IMG/VR virus record: IMGVR_UViG_3300027675_000023
Span: 1-32,053 of that record
Source of the DNA: a virus
Length of the DNA: 32,053 nt
Strand: one strand, 5' to 3'
Below are positions 22,701 through 29,737 of this stretch, in pieces (positions within the stretch are counted from its first letter, which is position 1; the number at the start of each line of letters is the position of its first letter). The position numbers and the translations under genes were made by a program. The notes under the pieces were generated by a model that saw only the letters and a list, made by a program, of their open reading frames with translations, was not told the origin of the DNA and made no database searches.

Positions 22701-23854
22701 AACTAATATATGAAAGTATAATTCCCTTGTTAAAATCAAAAGAATTACGCGCAATGTCTAAAGAGGACTTACGCGCTTTAGGATTTGCATTGAACCATCA
22801 GAACGGGCAGATAATTAAAAGTGCTGCTGATACTGGTTCATTGGTAGTACAACCCAATAAGTTCTCAGGTATAATGGATAGAGTACTGCAAGGCTTTGGC
22901 AATGTAACTTTAATAAACCAATGGTCAAACCTTACTGAAATGATGGGTGGAACTTTATCTACCAATAATATTTTAAAATCTATTGAAACTGTAATTAATG
23001 GTGGCACGTTAAGTCCAAGGGATACTAAGTGGTTAAATAGATTAGGCATTGGCAAAGAACATTACCAAACTATATATGACTTATGGCAAGAGCATGGTGG
23101 TACATTAGTTGGCACTAGATATTCAAACCATCAGAAGTGGATCTTAAAAACGCCAGAGCAGGCAGCAGCTTTCAATGCTTTTAGGATGGCGCTTAGTAAA
23201 GACATGCGACATATGCTTGTACGTCCTGGGCCTGAAACTAAACCCAAGGCAATGTATTCAGAAGCCGGCAAAACATTTTTCCAGTTCAAGAGTTATTATT
23301 TTGCTGCAACTGACAAAGTATTAATGTCGTCGATTCAAGATCGAGGTGACATGGAAACCATCACAGGCTTAATGGTGTTGTTATCTATTGGTGCGCTACA
23401 ATATGTAATTACAAGCTATACCAACGACAGAGAGCCTGACTTATCTATTGGCAACCTTTGCAAAGAATCAGTAGACCGAACCGGCATACTAGGCATCTAT
23501 GCTGAATACTATAATATCTTTGCTAAGCTAAACTTAATACCTGGGCTTGGTACAACTAGATACCAAACCCGTGGAATAGCTGGCGCACTAGGTGGGCCAA
23601 CTGTTGGGGCATTAGATGACTTTGCAACAGCTATGGGTAAGATCAACCAAGCAGTTACAGATGGCAGACCTCTGACTGCTAAAGATTATTCAGTAATGCT
23701 AAGGCTTATGCCGTACCAGAATTTGTTTTATACTCGTAGGCTAAGCAGATATTTATTAGGGATAGAGGAATCAAAAGCTGGTGCACCTATTGAACCTACA
23801 CGGTTTATGCAGCGCAAAGCAGCTGAGTTTAACCAAGAAGGAAGGAAAAGATAA
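19778..23854 (+). CDS. internal virion / DNA-ejection protein (T7 gp16-like, 1358 aa)
   Basis: The largest protein, in the T7 gp16 slot. T7 gp16 (1318 residues) spans the inner membrane and reels in DNA. Visible here are an N-terminal region with Gly-rich hydrophobic stretches (about residues 110-210), a Pro/Thr-rich linker (about 240-290), and a long coiled coil (about 520-730, full of KEIEALKKQLQ-like heptads). A conserved-looking C-terminal half follows, with FRTFNTIRLMGSMALSSLTD and MVLLSIGALQYVITSY as possible membrane-contact segments. Unlike T7 gp16 I see no transglycosylase domain at the N-terminus. Confidence 0.75.
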   Translation: MAEQSVLEKRKQLTYPVASGFPKVLSQTPPLSPVPEGSVLGAVFRQENNIASVLNRSVNGLSVGDDIPGFDPLPFVPTQYFDYADKYIGLTNVDQVNRMNEIIRGELNDKAIMYAHPWRSMAYGAVSGVADFPGLLMPGGVLYNEYKLGSSIAKSALSTGIASLVAGTIDETMLYNSQYTRSVQESINNVAIRTILGSVLGGIGGYYAGRNAPKILNAATKEASDIYEHGQPTYQIEYKEGKYTVTNELPAPKPTGTPPKNKDLSTQGESWRTSGDGTSNVPTRLNQVMPGGSYPETDSWTEFENVFTSPDSNINPFFTDTVFDESQKISGLPSIMQKALKHNPYVRLKTSPLNSANFIGDMLFDTATGTVATDVNGIAKPVNLQGLIYSNYWQYNSHLIDIQDIFHKQAGNLADAMKSAEKPKGLSATEFAEELSYYLRNRSVKSPNKDVARAVEIAITKILDPMRKEAVELGKLGEFQEVEDYLMRIWNRPYVVENQQDLSKLLYGYYKEVNEVLRESLPKMQTFNDAISRSNQLLQDNIDMRADVETFTQTIAVNQNDLLSVQKDLAVSKARITKDNEVIANKKNFLSQRTLDINEDIKEIQTNAAEYIKTESERLNNEITFLKEKKIKALRGAAQQDKTAAFVERLTRRYEKEIMQLEKDLAKIIRLANRDAQKEIEALKKQLQKIKADTSKDIKNMQSYVAESKQAVKDAAAREAVLIKEIAALNKNIAEFNNILKAQPDDVILKSLEMFESMLKTLQTQDIYGVKTNHLVHDDGTMRTVMEDHELLANANETLLTILSYGDDALESSMMSKIIPQSGKPLKSRKIHIHDNYLGNFIKKDGFEILSRYIKAMNPVISAVQYSKGLGVNNLEEATALFKKTVRDEYLSKSMGMDKKAANKLEKHLSKIIQDVDDSVEIIMNVYGTARNNDAWYVKFLQHFRTFNTIRLMGSMALSSLTDIGTMSIRSGPFQLIYESIIPLLKSKELRAMSKEDLRALGFALNHQNGQIIKSAADTGSLVVQPNKFSGIMDRVLQGFGNVTLINQWSNLTEMMGGTLSTNNILKSIETVINGGTLSPRDTKWLNRLGIGKEHYQTIYDLWQEHGGTLVGTRYSNHQKWILKTPEQAAAFNAFRMALSKDMRHMLVRPGPETKPKAMYSEAGKTFFQFKSYYFAATDKVLMSSIQDRGDMETITGLMVLLSIGALQYVITSYTNDREPDLSIGNLCKESVDRTGILGIYAEYYNIFAKLNLIPGLGTTRYQTRGIAGALGGPTVGALDDFATAMGKINQAVTDGRPLTAKDYSVMLRLMPYQNLFYTRRLSRYLLGIEESKAGAPIEPTRFMQRKAAEFNQEGRKR

Positions 23855-25086
23855 TGGCTAACATTAAGATCAACGATGTGCCACAACGAATACAGTATGA
23901 AGCCACTAACCCAAACCAGGCTATATTCCCTATACCTTTTCCGTTCTTGCTAAACACTGACATAGTCGTGTGGCAAGATGAAGTATTACTATCCCCAGGT
24001 GGTGCACCAGGTCAGTACGGCTTACTAGGTGCAGGCACCGCTTCAGGTGGCAGCATGACATTGGTTACGCCGGCGATCGCCGGTACGATCATAACCATCA
24101 TAGGTTCAACACCTATTGATCGCACCTCGATATATTCACCGACAATATCAAACTTAACTGGGGATGATTTAAACTCTGACTTAAACAGAATAATTATCAT
24201 GCTGCAAGAGTTATGGACAATCCAAAACTTTATGATGCTGCAATACAAACCGTGGCTACAACTATCACAAGATATAAACGTTACCAAAGACAGATGGCTC
24301 CCCATTCTGCCACCGTTACATGGCTGGATGATGAACGCATCTAACAATGAAATCATTGCAGCTCCCTTTGGTGGAGGTGGTGGTGGCGGCGGTGGTAATC
24401 AAACTGTGATTGTTGTAACCACACCATTACCACATGGCTTTGTTGCAGACCAGGCCATATACCATGACGGAATTAAATATGAACTAGCACTTGCTGATGA
24501 TCCAATTAGTGCCGAAGTTGTGGGCATGGTGATAAGCGTTATAGATCCAAATAATTTTGTATTGTTAACTGGCGGTGAATTTACCACAGCAATCCAAGTG
24601 TTAGTGCCCGGAGTCTATTTCTTGTCCGACATTGTGCCCGGTTTAATCACGCTAGATGAACCGACAACACCCGGACATATAAGCAAACCGTTAGTAATCG
24701 CAACAGATACAAACACCGGTGTGTTCTACAACATGCGCGGAAAAATAGTAAACGTTGCAACATTCCCATGGCTGCCAGTTGATGCTGATACCGTGATGCA
24801 ACCCAATACTTATTACTATACTACTGGCGGTGGTAATCTATTTTTAACTTTGCCTGTGGTTGCACCAGAAGGCTCTGTCATTAAAGTGGCTGGTTATGGT
24901 TCACTTGGATGGAGGATCGCACAGAATGCAGGGCAATCTATAAGCATTGGCATTACCACATCAACAGTTGGTGTTGCAGGCTATATTGAATCAACAGAAC
25001 CAACTGATTGTGTAGATTTATTATGTGTTGTAGCCGATACACATTGGATAGCACTAAGTACCGTTGGAAATATTAATGTTGTTTAA
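23854..25086 (+). CDS. tail fiber with T7 gp17-like anchor domain (410 aa)
   Basis: Residues 1-135 have the pattern of the T7 tail-fiber N-terminal domain, which docks on the tail (YEATNPNQAIFPIPFPFLLNTDIVVWQDEVLL, then IGSTPIDRTSIYSPTISNLTGDDLNSDLNRII and a coiled helix). A run of nine glycines (173-181) then links to a beta-rich C-terminal part of about 225 residues with repeated Gly/Thr/Val strands. Two more fiber genes follow, so this protein is probably the adaptor that holds them or one arm of a branched fiber. AAGGAAGG precedes the TAATG start. Confidence 0.85.
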   Translation: MANIKINDVPQRIQYEATNPNQAIFPIPFPFLLNTDIVVWQDEVLLSPGGAPGQYGLLGAGTASGGSMTLVTPAIAGTIITIIGSTPIDRTSIYSPTISNLTGDDLNSDLNRIIIMLQELWTIQNFMMLQYKPWLQLSQDINVTKDRWLPILPPLHGWMMNASNNEIIAAPFGGGGGGGGGNQTVIVVTTPLPHGFVADQAIYHDGIKYELALADDPISAEVVGMVISVIDPNNFVLLTGGEFTTAIQVLVPGVYFLSDIVPGLITLDEPTTPGHISKPLVIATDTNTGVFYNMRGKIVNVATFPWLPVDADTVMQPNTYYYTTGGGNLFLTLPVVAPEGSVIKVAGYGSLGWRIAQNAGQSISIGITTSTVGVAGYIESTEPTDCVDLLCVVADTHWIALSTVGNINVV

Positions 25087-25098
25087 AGAGGATTTATA

Positions 25099-27279
25099 AT
25101 GACGATCGCCAATTCAATTAATACAGTACTGCTACCAACCATATACGTGTCTAGCACCGGTAGTGATATTCAAGGTACTGGAGCAATATCAAATCCATAT
25201 GCAACCTATGAGTTTGCACGCACTCAAATTGCACCATTTGCTACCGCAACTAATCCTTATACAATCGGAATGATTGGTGTGTTTGATATTGTTGGCGATA
25301 TGACGCTATCAGCATTTGTTAACGTGTCTGGCATAGGCACTAGCGTTAGTATTATAAATGTAAGTGGTCAAGTTATATTGGGCGCAAGCTTTGAGGTAAC
25401 AGTTGCCCCAGTGTGCCATATACAAAATGTTATTTTAAATGTTGCTGGAAATATCAGTCTGCTTTTTGGCGCATACCAGGATGCAACCATACATTTTGAT
25501 AACGTTGATTTTAAAAGCACGCCACAATTTATTGCCACAGGATTGGGTGCAACCACGCTATGTGAATTAGTTTTAATTGAAAACTGTATAAGCATTGTTA
25601 CGCAACCTGCATTTATATTTACAAACATTAGAGCTGCAATAGTTAACTCTAATGTTACAACAACCACTGCAATTAATAGCTCAACAATAACGCAGAACTT
25701 TTTTATTCTAACCGCACCAGTTGGAAATATGGGTGCATGTACATTACAAACAAATAGCACAGGAACAATGACGGCTATATTGCAAGGCTGTATTAACCTA
25801 GGCTCAGCAGTCACACTTAATGGAACGTCCAGCACTTTGTACATCGACAGCGCAAGCTATGGAGTAGCTCCAACATTCTTAGGTGGTGCAACATCTGCTC
25901 AAGTTAATTTTGTATCCCTCGCTGATGGCCTGGCGGCAAATGTTAACTTCACACCAGTTAACTATGTGCCAACAGCAGGTGCAAATTATAAAGCCAATAG
26001 TATTACTGGTAATCTCAAGGGAATTGATGATGCGATACTTGCTGCTGGCGGCGTTGCAAGTGTAGCTGGCACAACAAATCAGATTGATGTTACACCTGGG
26101 GCTAACCCAGTGCTGAGTATTCCAACTACATTTAATGTTCCTGCCAACATGACTGTTGCAGGCATTACATTTTCAGGTGGTGTTATCAGCTCACCATCTA
26201 TAATTAATTACACTGCACCTGTGGTTGTGTTTGGTGCCACTGTTGCCATAGGCAGTGGTAACTTTTTTCGAATGTACAATAGCACCAACACATTTAAAAC
26301 AAACATTACAGCGGCGTCTATGGTATCTGATGCAACCTATACGTTGCCACCAGCGTTACCAGCAGGGAATGGTTATACAATATCATCAACAGCGGCAGGT
26401 GTTTGGACTTGGGTTCCAATGCCACCACCTAGCATGTTTGCTGTTGGCGGTCGTTTAACACTAACAAGTAATACGCCAGTCACAACAGCAGATGTGTTGG
26501 CAGCTACAACTTTATATTTTACGCCTTATCGTGGAGTTGATATTGATTTATATACCGGCACAGGATGGATGCGCCTTCAAATAAACCAGTTAAGTATTGC
26601 AGTCCCTGCAACTACAAATACTATGTATGACGTATTTGTAAACTATAATGCTGGAACGCCTATCCTATCAGTTGTTGCATGGTCAACACTTACAACCAGA
26701 GCCACTGGATTGGTTTATCAAAATGGAGTCTTGATATTAAATGGTGATGCTACAAGACGCTATGTTGGTAGCTTTAGCACAACAGGGGTGTCAGGCCAAA
26801 CAGAAGACAGTGCGGTCAAAAGATATGTGTGGAACTATTATAATCGTATTGAAAAGCATATGTATGTTGCCGAGGCTATAGCAAGCTGGGTGTATACAAC
26901 TGCAACATGGCGACAAGCTAGAGCAAATACGGCCAATCAAGTTGATTTTGTTATTGGTGTCAGTGAGGATACGGTATATGTAAATCTGGCTGCTCCGTGG
27001 GCAAATACTACACCAGGAGGTACCGCAGCTATTTCATTGGGTTTAGATTCTATAACTGCCCCTGCTGCTGCACCAGCAACTCGCACCATCGGTCAAACGG
27101 GTGCGGCTGGTAGTGTGTTTACCCTACAGGCTACATACAATGGCTACCCAGGTATCGGCAGGCATTACTTGGCGTGGCTAGAGTTTTCGCAGGCTGCTGG
27201 CGTGTCAACTTTCTATGGTGGTGGAACGCTAGGGGTAGTTACTTTCTCGTCAGGCATACAAGGCAGAATATTTTGTTAG
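25099..27279 (+). CDS. tail fiber / tailspike-like protein with beta-helix start (726 aa)
   Basis: Residues 14-45 (YVSSTGSDIQGTGAISNPYATYEFA) are typical of the start of right-handed beta-helix domains of tailspikes and surface polysaccharide lyases. About 250 residues of repeated Val/Ile/Asn strands follow. Then come a typical fiber linker (GVASVAGTTNQIDVTPGANPV) and a shaft-like region, ending in a globular, Trp/Tyr-rich part. It likely recognises or cleaves host surface glycans. No catalytic residue can be assigned by eye. It has no lipoprotein or signal sequence, as expected for a virion protein. Confidence 0.75.
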   Translation: MTIANSINTVLLPTIYVSSTGSDIQGTGAISNPYATYEFARTQIAPFATATNPYTIGMIGVFDIVGDMTLSAFVNVSGIGTSVSIINVSGQVILGASFEVTVAPVCHIQNVILNVAGNISLLFGAYQDATIHFDNVDFKSTPQFIATGLGATTLCELVLIENCISIVTQPAFIFTNIRAAIVNSNVTTTTAINSSTITQNFFILTAPVGNMGACTLQTNSTGTMTAILQGCINLGSAVTLNGTSSTLYIDSASYGVAPTFLGGATSAQVNFVSLADGLAANVNFTPVNYVPTAGANYKANSITGNLKGIDDAILAAGGVASVAGTTNQIDVTPGANPVLSIPTTFNVPANMTVAGITFSGGVISSPSIINYTAPVVVFGATVAIGSGNFFRMYNSTNTFKTNITAASMVSDATYTLPPALPAGNGYTISSTAAGVWTWVPMPPPSMFAVGGRLTLTSNTPVTTADVLAATTLYFTPYRGVDIDLYTGTGWMRLQINQLSIAVPATTNTMYDVFVNYNAGTPILSVVAWSTLTTRATGLVYQNGVLILNGDATRRYVGSFSTTGVSGQTEDSAVKRYVWNYYNRIEKHMYVAEAIASWVYTTATWRQARANTANQVDFVIGVSEDTVYVNLAAPWANTTPGGTAAISLGLDSITAPAAAPATRTIGQTGAAGSVFTLQATYNGYPGIGRHYLAWLEFSQAAGVSTFYGGGTLGVVTFSSGIQGRIFC

Positions 27280-27290
27280 GAGATTTTTAA

Positions 27291-28415
27291 TTGGCAAATA
27301 GCGCATTTAGTACGGGTGGTTCAGGTACTGGCACAGTCACTAGTGTTGGTATCGAAAGCGACAGCTTAGTAGTTAACAACTCACCAATCACAAACAGTGG
27401 TGTAATTGATATTGAATTGCCAGGTAGTCTTACTGGCAAGAATATGATTTTGAATGGTGACATGCGAGTATTCCAAAAAGGTATACCAAGTGGTAGTGGT
27501 ACAAACATTCAAGCCATTCCACCTAATACAACCACGTATTGTATTGATAGGTTTCAGATTCAAACGCCGCCTGGTGTTGATGTTTTAATCTCGCAGCAAC
27601 CAACGAGCGCGAACAACGCCGGCTGGTTCGTGACCATTCAACGCAGTGAGTTTAATGCTGGCGTTGGTGATATTAAATTCTGCACATCATTAACTAGGGA
27701 TATGTGCCTAGAGGCTGCCGGTAAGCAAGCTACAATTAGTGTGAAGCTAAGAGCTGGCGGTAACTATAGTGCAGCAGGTGGGATCCTTAATCTGAAATTA
27801 GTATCAGGTGAAGATGCAACCGACATAAGCGTGTTGTCAGGTTTTACTAATGCGGTTAATGTGATTGATGAAGATTGTGTGATTGTGCCAGGTGGTACAT
27901 TCACCTTCACATCATCCGTGATAACAGCGAACATGACACAGCTAGCAGCAGTGTGTACTTTTAGTTGTTTAGGAATTGCAGGCGGCGATGATTCTTTTTC
28001 TATAGAAGAATTTAAGATCGAGGTGGGAGATAAGGCAACCCCATTCCTATCTAGCCCGAATGCCGAAGTGCTGCCCAAGCTTTTATATTTTAGATACATT
28101 CCAAAGTGTACAGTTCCACAAATCTTTGGAACTGGATTCGCAATTAATAATATCAATGGCAATGTGTGGATACCATTTCATACAGCTATGCGTGTACCGC
28201 CAATCCTTACGGTTGACACTGTACCTGGACACTATTACATCATGAATGGCAATGGTAATCAGGCAGGGAATGTAACAAACATTGCACAGATAGCCACAAC
28301 AATTAATGGCTGCCGTGTGCACGTTACAACTACAGGTGGCTTAACAGTTGGACAAGGCACGATGCTAGCTGCACTGAGTCCAACTTTCTTAGACTTTAAC
28401 GCCGAATTAGTTTAA
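27291..28415 (+). CDS. receptor-binding tail fiber protein (374 aa), TTG start
   Basis: Starts at TTG with GGAG eight bases upstream. The N-terminus (GSGTGTVTSVGIESDSLVV) is a common fiber repeat. Residues 51-64 (NMILNGDMRVFQKG), followed by YCIDRFQI, match the start of a jelly-roll, carbohydrate-binding type domain frequent at phage tail tips. SIEEFKIEVGDKATPF and the LLYFRYIPKC region mark its end, and a C-terminal beta domain of about 100 residues follows. It is the last of three adjacent fiber genes and probably sets host range. Confidence 0.8.
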   Translation: MANSAFSTGGSGTGTVTSVGIESDSLVVNNSPITNSGVIDIELPGSLTGKNMILNGDMRVFQKGIPSGSGTNIQAIPPNTTTYCIDRFQIQTPPGVDVLISQQPTSANNAGWFVTIQRSEFNAGVGDIKFCTSLTRDMCLEAAGKQATISVKLRAGGNYSAAGGILNLKLVSGEDATDISVLSGFTNAVNVIDEDCVIVPGGTFTFTSSVITANMTQLAAVCTFSCLGIAGGDDSFSIEEFKIEVGDKATPFLSSPNAEVLPKLLYFRYIPKCTVPQIFGTGFAINNINGNVWIPFHTAMRVPPILTVDTVPGHYYIMNGNGNQAGNVTNIAQIATTINGCRVHVTTTGGLTVGQGTMLAALSPTFLDFNAELV

Positions 28416-28443
28416 TGTTATTAAATGAGTTAAGGAGTAAGAC

Positions 28444-28575
28444 ATGGCAAGTGCCAAGACGTTAGAGCTAAGAGCATGGCACCGTGAAGCCACTGCAAAG
28501 TTGAATGGTCGCTGGGTATGGAAACATACAAGTAGACCTTGGGTTACATTTATTAGGAGATATGATGCCAGCTAA
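28444..28575 (+). CDS. small basic Trp-rich protein with LRAWH motif (43 aa)
   Basis: AAGGAG lies eight bases upstream of the ATG. The peptide is short and basic with four tryptophans (RAWH, GRWVWKH, RPWV) and begins MASAKTLELRAWHRE, close to the small gene at 1269-1406 on the other strand. Its end overlaps the next gene's start by 11 bases. No family is recognised. Trp/Arg-rich peptides often contact membranes or nucleic acid, but the role is unknown. Confidence 0.65.
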   Translation: MASAKTLELRAWHREATAKLNGRWVWKHTSRPWVTFIRRYDAS

Positions 28576-28753
28576 ACACATGAAAGAGAACGACAAGAAA
28601 CCAACTAGCCCAGGGAAAGCCGGAGCGAAAGCCACCGACAAAGATAAGGTCGCACCTAAAGCTAAAGCCGCACCAGTGAAAGAGAAGGCAAAGGCTAAAG
28701 AGAAAGCAGCCCCGGCCAAAGCCAAAGCTAAGTCTAAATCAGGCAAGTACTAG
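28565..28753 (+). CDS. histone-H1-like Lys/Ala/Pro-rich protein (62 aa)
   Basis: Start taken at the second of two ATGs (28565), which is better spaced from AGGAG at 28555-28559 than 28562. Nearly the whole protein is Lys, Ala and Pro in KAK, EKA and PAKAK units with a KSKSGKY end, a disordered, highly positive chain like the tail of histone H1 or AlgP-type proteins. It could bind DNA in the head, compact DNA or bind anionic envelope polymers. Its place between fiber and lysis genes does not settle this. Confidence 0.75.
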   Translation: MPAKHMKENDKKPTSPGKAGAKATDKDKVAPKAKAAPVKEKAKAKEKAAPAKAKAKSKSGKY

Positions 28754-28757
28754 TTCT

Positions 28758-29249
28758 GTGATAAATCCTAGACAATTTATTAACGATATCCTAGAGCCTG
28801 CTCTCAGATACACCAATCTATACTCAACAGATGCGATGCATCTAATGGTATGCACAGCACTAACAGAGTCAAAGCTAACGCACGTTAGGGCAATGCAAGG
28901 GCAGGGATTAGGGTTAGGATTGTTTAACATCAAGTGGGAAGATTACCTTGACGTGGTACGCATCCTAGATGGTGATCGAGAACTACGTAGGCTTATCACA
29001 CTACACACAGGCAGGCGCAACACAATCGAGACACCGGGCGTGCTCATTGCTGACATTGGCTTTGGCGCATTGGTTGCAAGAGTGCGTTACGCAATGGCAC
29101 CAGAACAGATACCATCCTACAAAGATATAGAAGCGCAAGCTGATTTCTATACCAGGCACTATAATTCTACTGCGGACGTAAACAAAACCCAGGAGTTTAT
29201 ACGCTATGCAAAAGAAATCGAAGGGTGGATTGATATCCAAACTGATTGA
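28758..29249 (+). CDS. lysozyme/transglycosylase-like protein, candidate endolysin (163 aa)
   Basis: Probably degrades peptidoglycan for lysis. The N-terminal half has the helical lysozyme-like pattern with ALTESKLTHVRAM (candidate catalytic E37), a glycine-rich turn (QGQGLGLGLFNIKW) and a following helix, as in phage muralytic proteins with an ALxES...LGLFQIE pattern. The rest is helical (TDIGFG-like segment, FYTRHYNSTADVNKTQEFIRYAKEIEGW). The start is GTG without a clear Shine-Dalgarno, five bases after the previous stop, so low or coupled translation is likely. The adjacent membrane gene fits a holin partner. Confidence 0.65.
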   Translation: MINPRQFINDILEPALRYTNLYSTDAMHLMVCTALTESKLTHVRAMQGQGLGLGLFNIKWEDYLDVVRILDGDRELRRLITLHTGRRNTIETPGVLIADIGFGALVARVRYAMAPEQIPSYKDIEAQADFYTRHYNSTADVNKTQEFIRYAKEIEGWIDIQTD

Positions 29250-29385
29250 GTGTTTACACAGCCCCTATATGATTGTAGTTGCTGTAGCTTGTGCGGTTGC
29301 TGTGGTTATGTATCTTGTAGTGGCAGACTTGAAAGAAGGCACGGAGCACCTCTACAGTGGCTATAATTCTATCCCCTACGACTGA
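29206..29385 (+). CDS. single-pass membrane protein, candidate holin (59 aa)
   Basis: The ATG at 29206 overlaps the 3' end of the lysozyme-like gene and has AGGAG about ten bases upstream. The N-terminus is basic (QKKSKGGLISK). Residues 21-41 form one membrane span (MIVVAVACAVAVVMYLVVADL), and the C-terminus is short and hydrophilic. Size, single span and position beside the lysin match small holins such as T7 gp17.5 (67 residues). It overlaps the next gene's start. No spanin gene is obvious nearby. Confidence 0.65.
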   Translation: MQKKSKGGLISKLIECLHSPYMIVVAVACAVAVVMYLVVADLKEGTEHLYSGYNSIPYD

Positions 29386-29737
29386 GAGACAACTCACCGA
29401 AGCATGGTGGCAATGGCTGCGCTATAAATTCCCGGACGTATCAAAGGGAACCTTCCATGTACCTAACGAGGGCAAGCGTTCTGCTGTGAGCTGCCGCATA
29501 CTAAAGAACTCTGGCATGGTTAAGGGAGTAGCAGATTTTATAATGCTATGGCCTGCCAGTAGTTATAACGGCGCGGTGTTTGAGTTCAAGTCTATAACTG
29601 GCAGACTATCACCAGAGCAAAAGTTATTCCTGGCACACGTTAAGAGTTGCAACTACTACACACAAGTCTTTCGTGATATTGATACGGCTATTAACATAAC
29701 ATCCCAATACATACTCGACGAGCTAACCCGATGCTAG
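29357..29737 (+). CDS. VRR-NUC domain nuclease (126 aa)
   Basis: A stand-alone PD-(D/E)XK nuclease of the VRR-NUC type. Key residues are visible: HVPNEGKRS (34-42), the KGVADFIM aspartate (D60), the FEFKS E-x-K pair (E76, K78) and Q88 in SPEQKLFLAHVK. Stand-alone phage VRR-NUC proteins can act as structure-specific endonucleases on branched DNA. Starting with GTG and GGAG upstream, it overlaps terL by seven bases, so it may resolve branched concatemers before packaging. That partnership is inference from position. Confidence 0.85.
   Translation: MAIILSPTTERQLTEAWWQWLRYKFPDVSKGTFHVPNEGKRSAVSCRILKNSGMVKGVADFIMLWPASSYNGAVFEFKSITGRLSPEQKLFLAHVKSCNYYTQVFRDIDTAINITSQYILDELTRC

Noticed and set aside
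28213-28241. Promoter with TTGACA inside the third fiber gene
   Set aside because: The -35 is consensus but no -10 with more than three matches lies at 16-18 bp.
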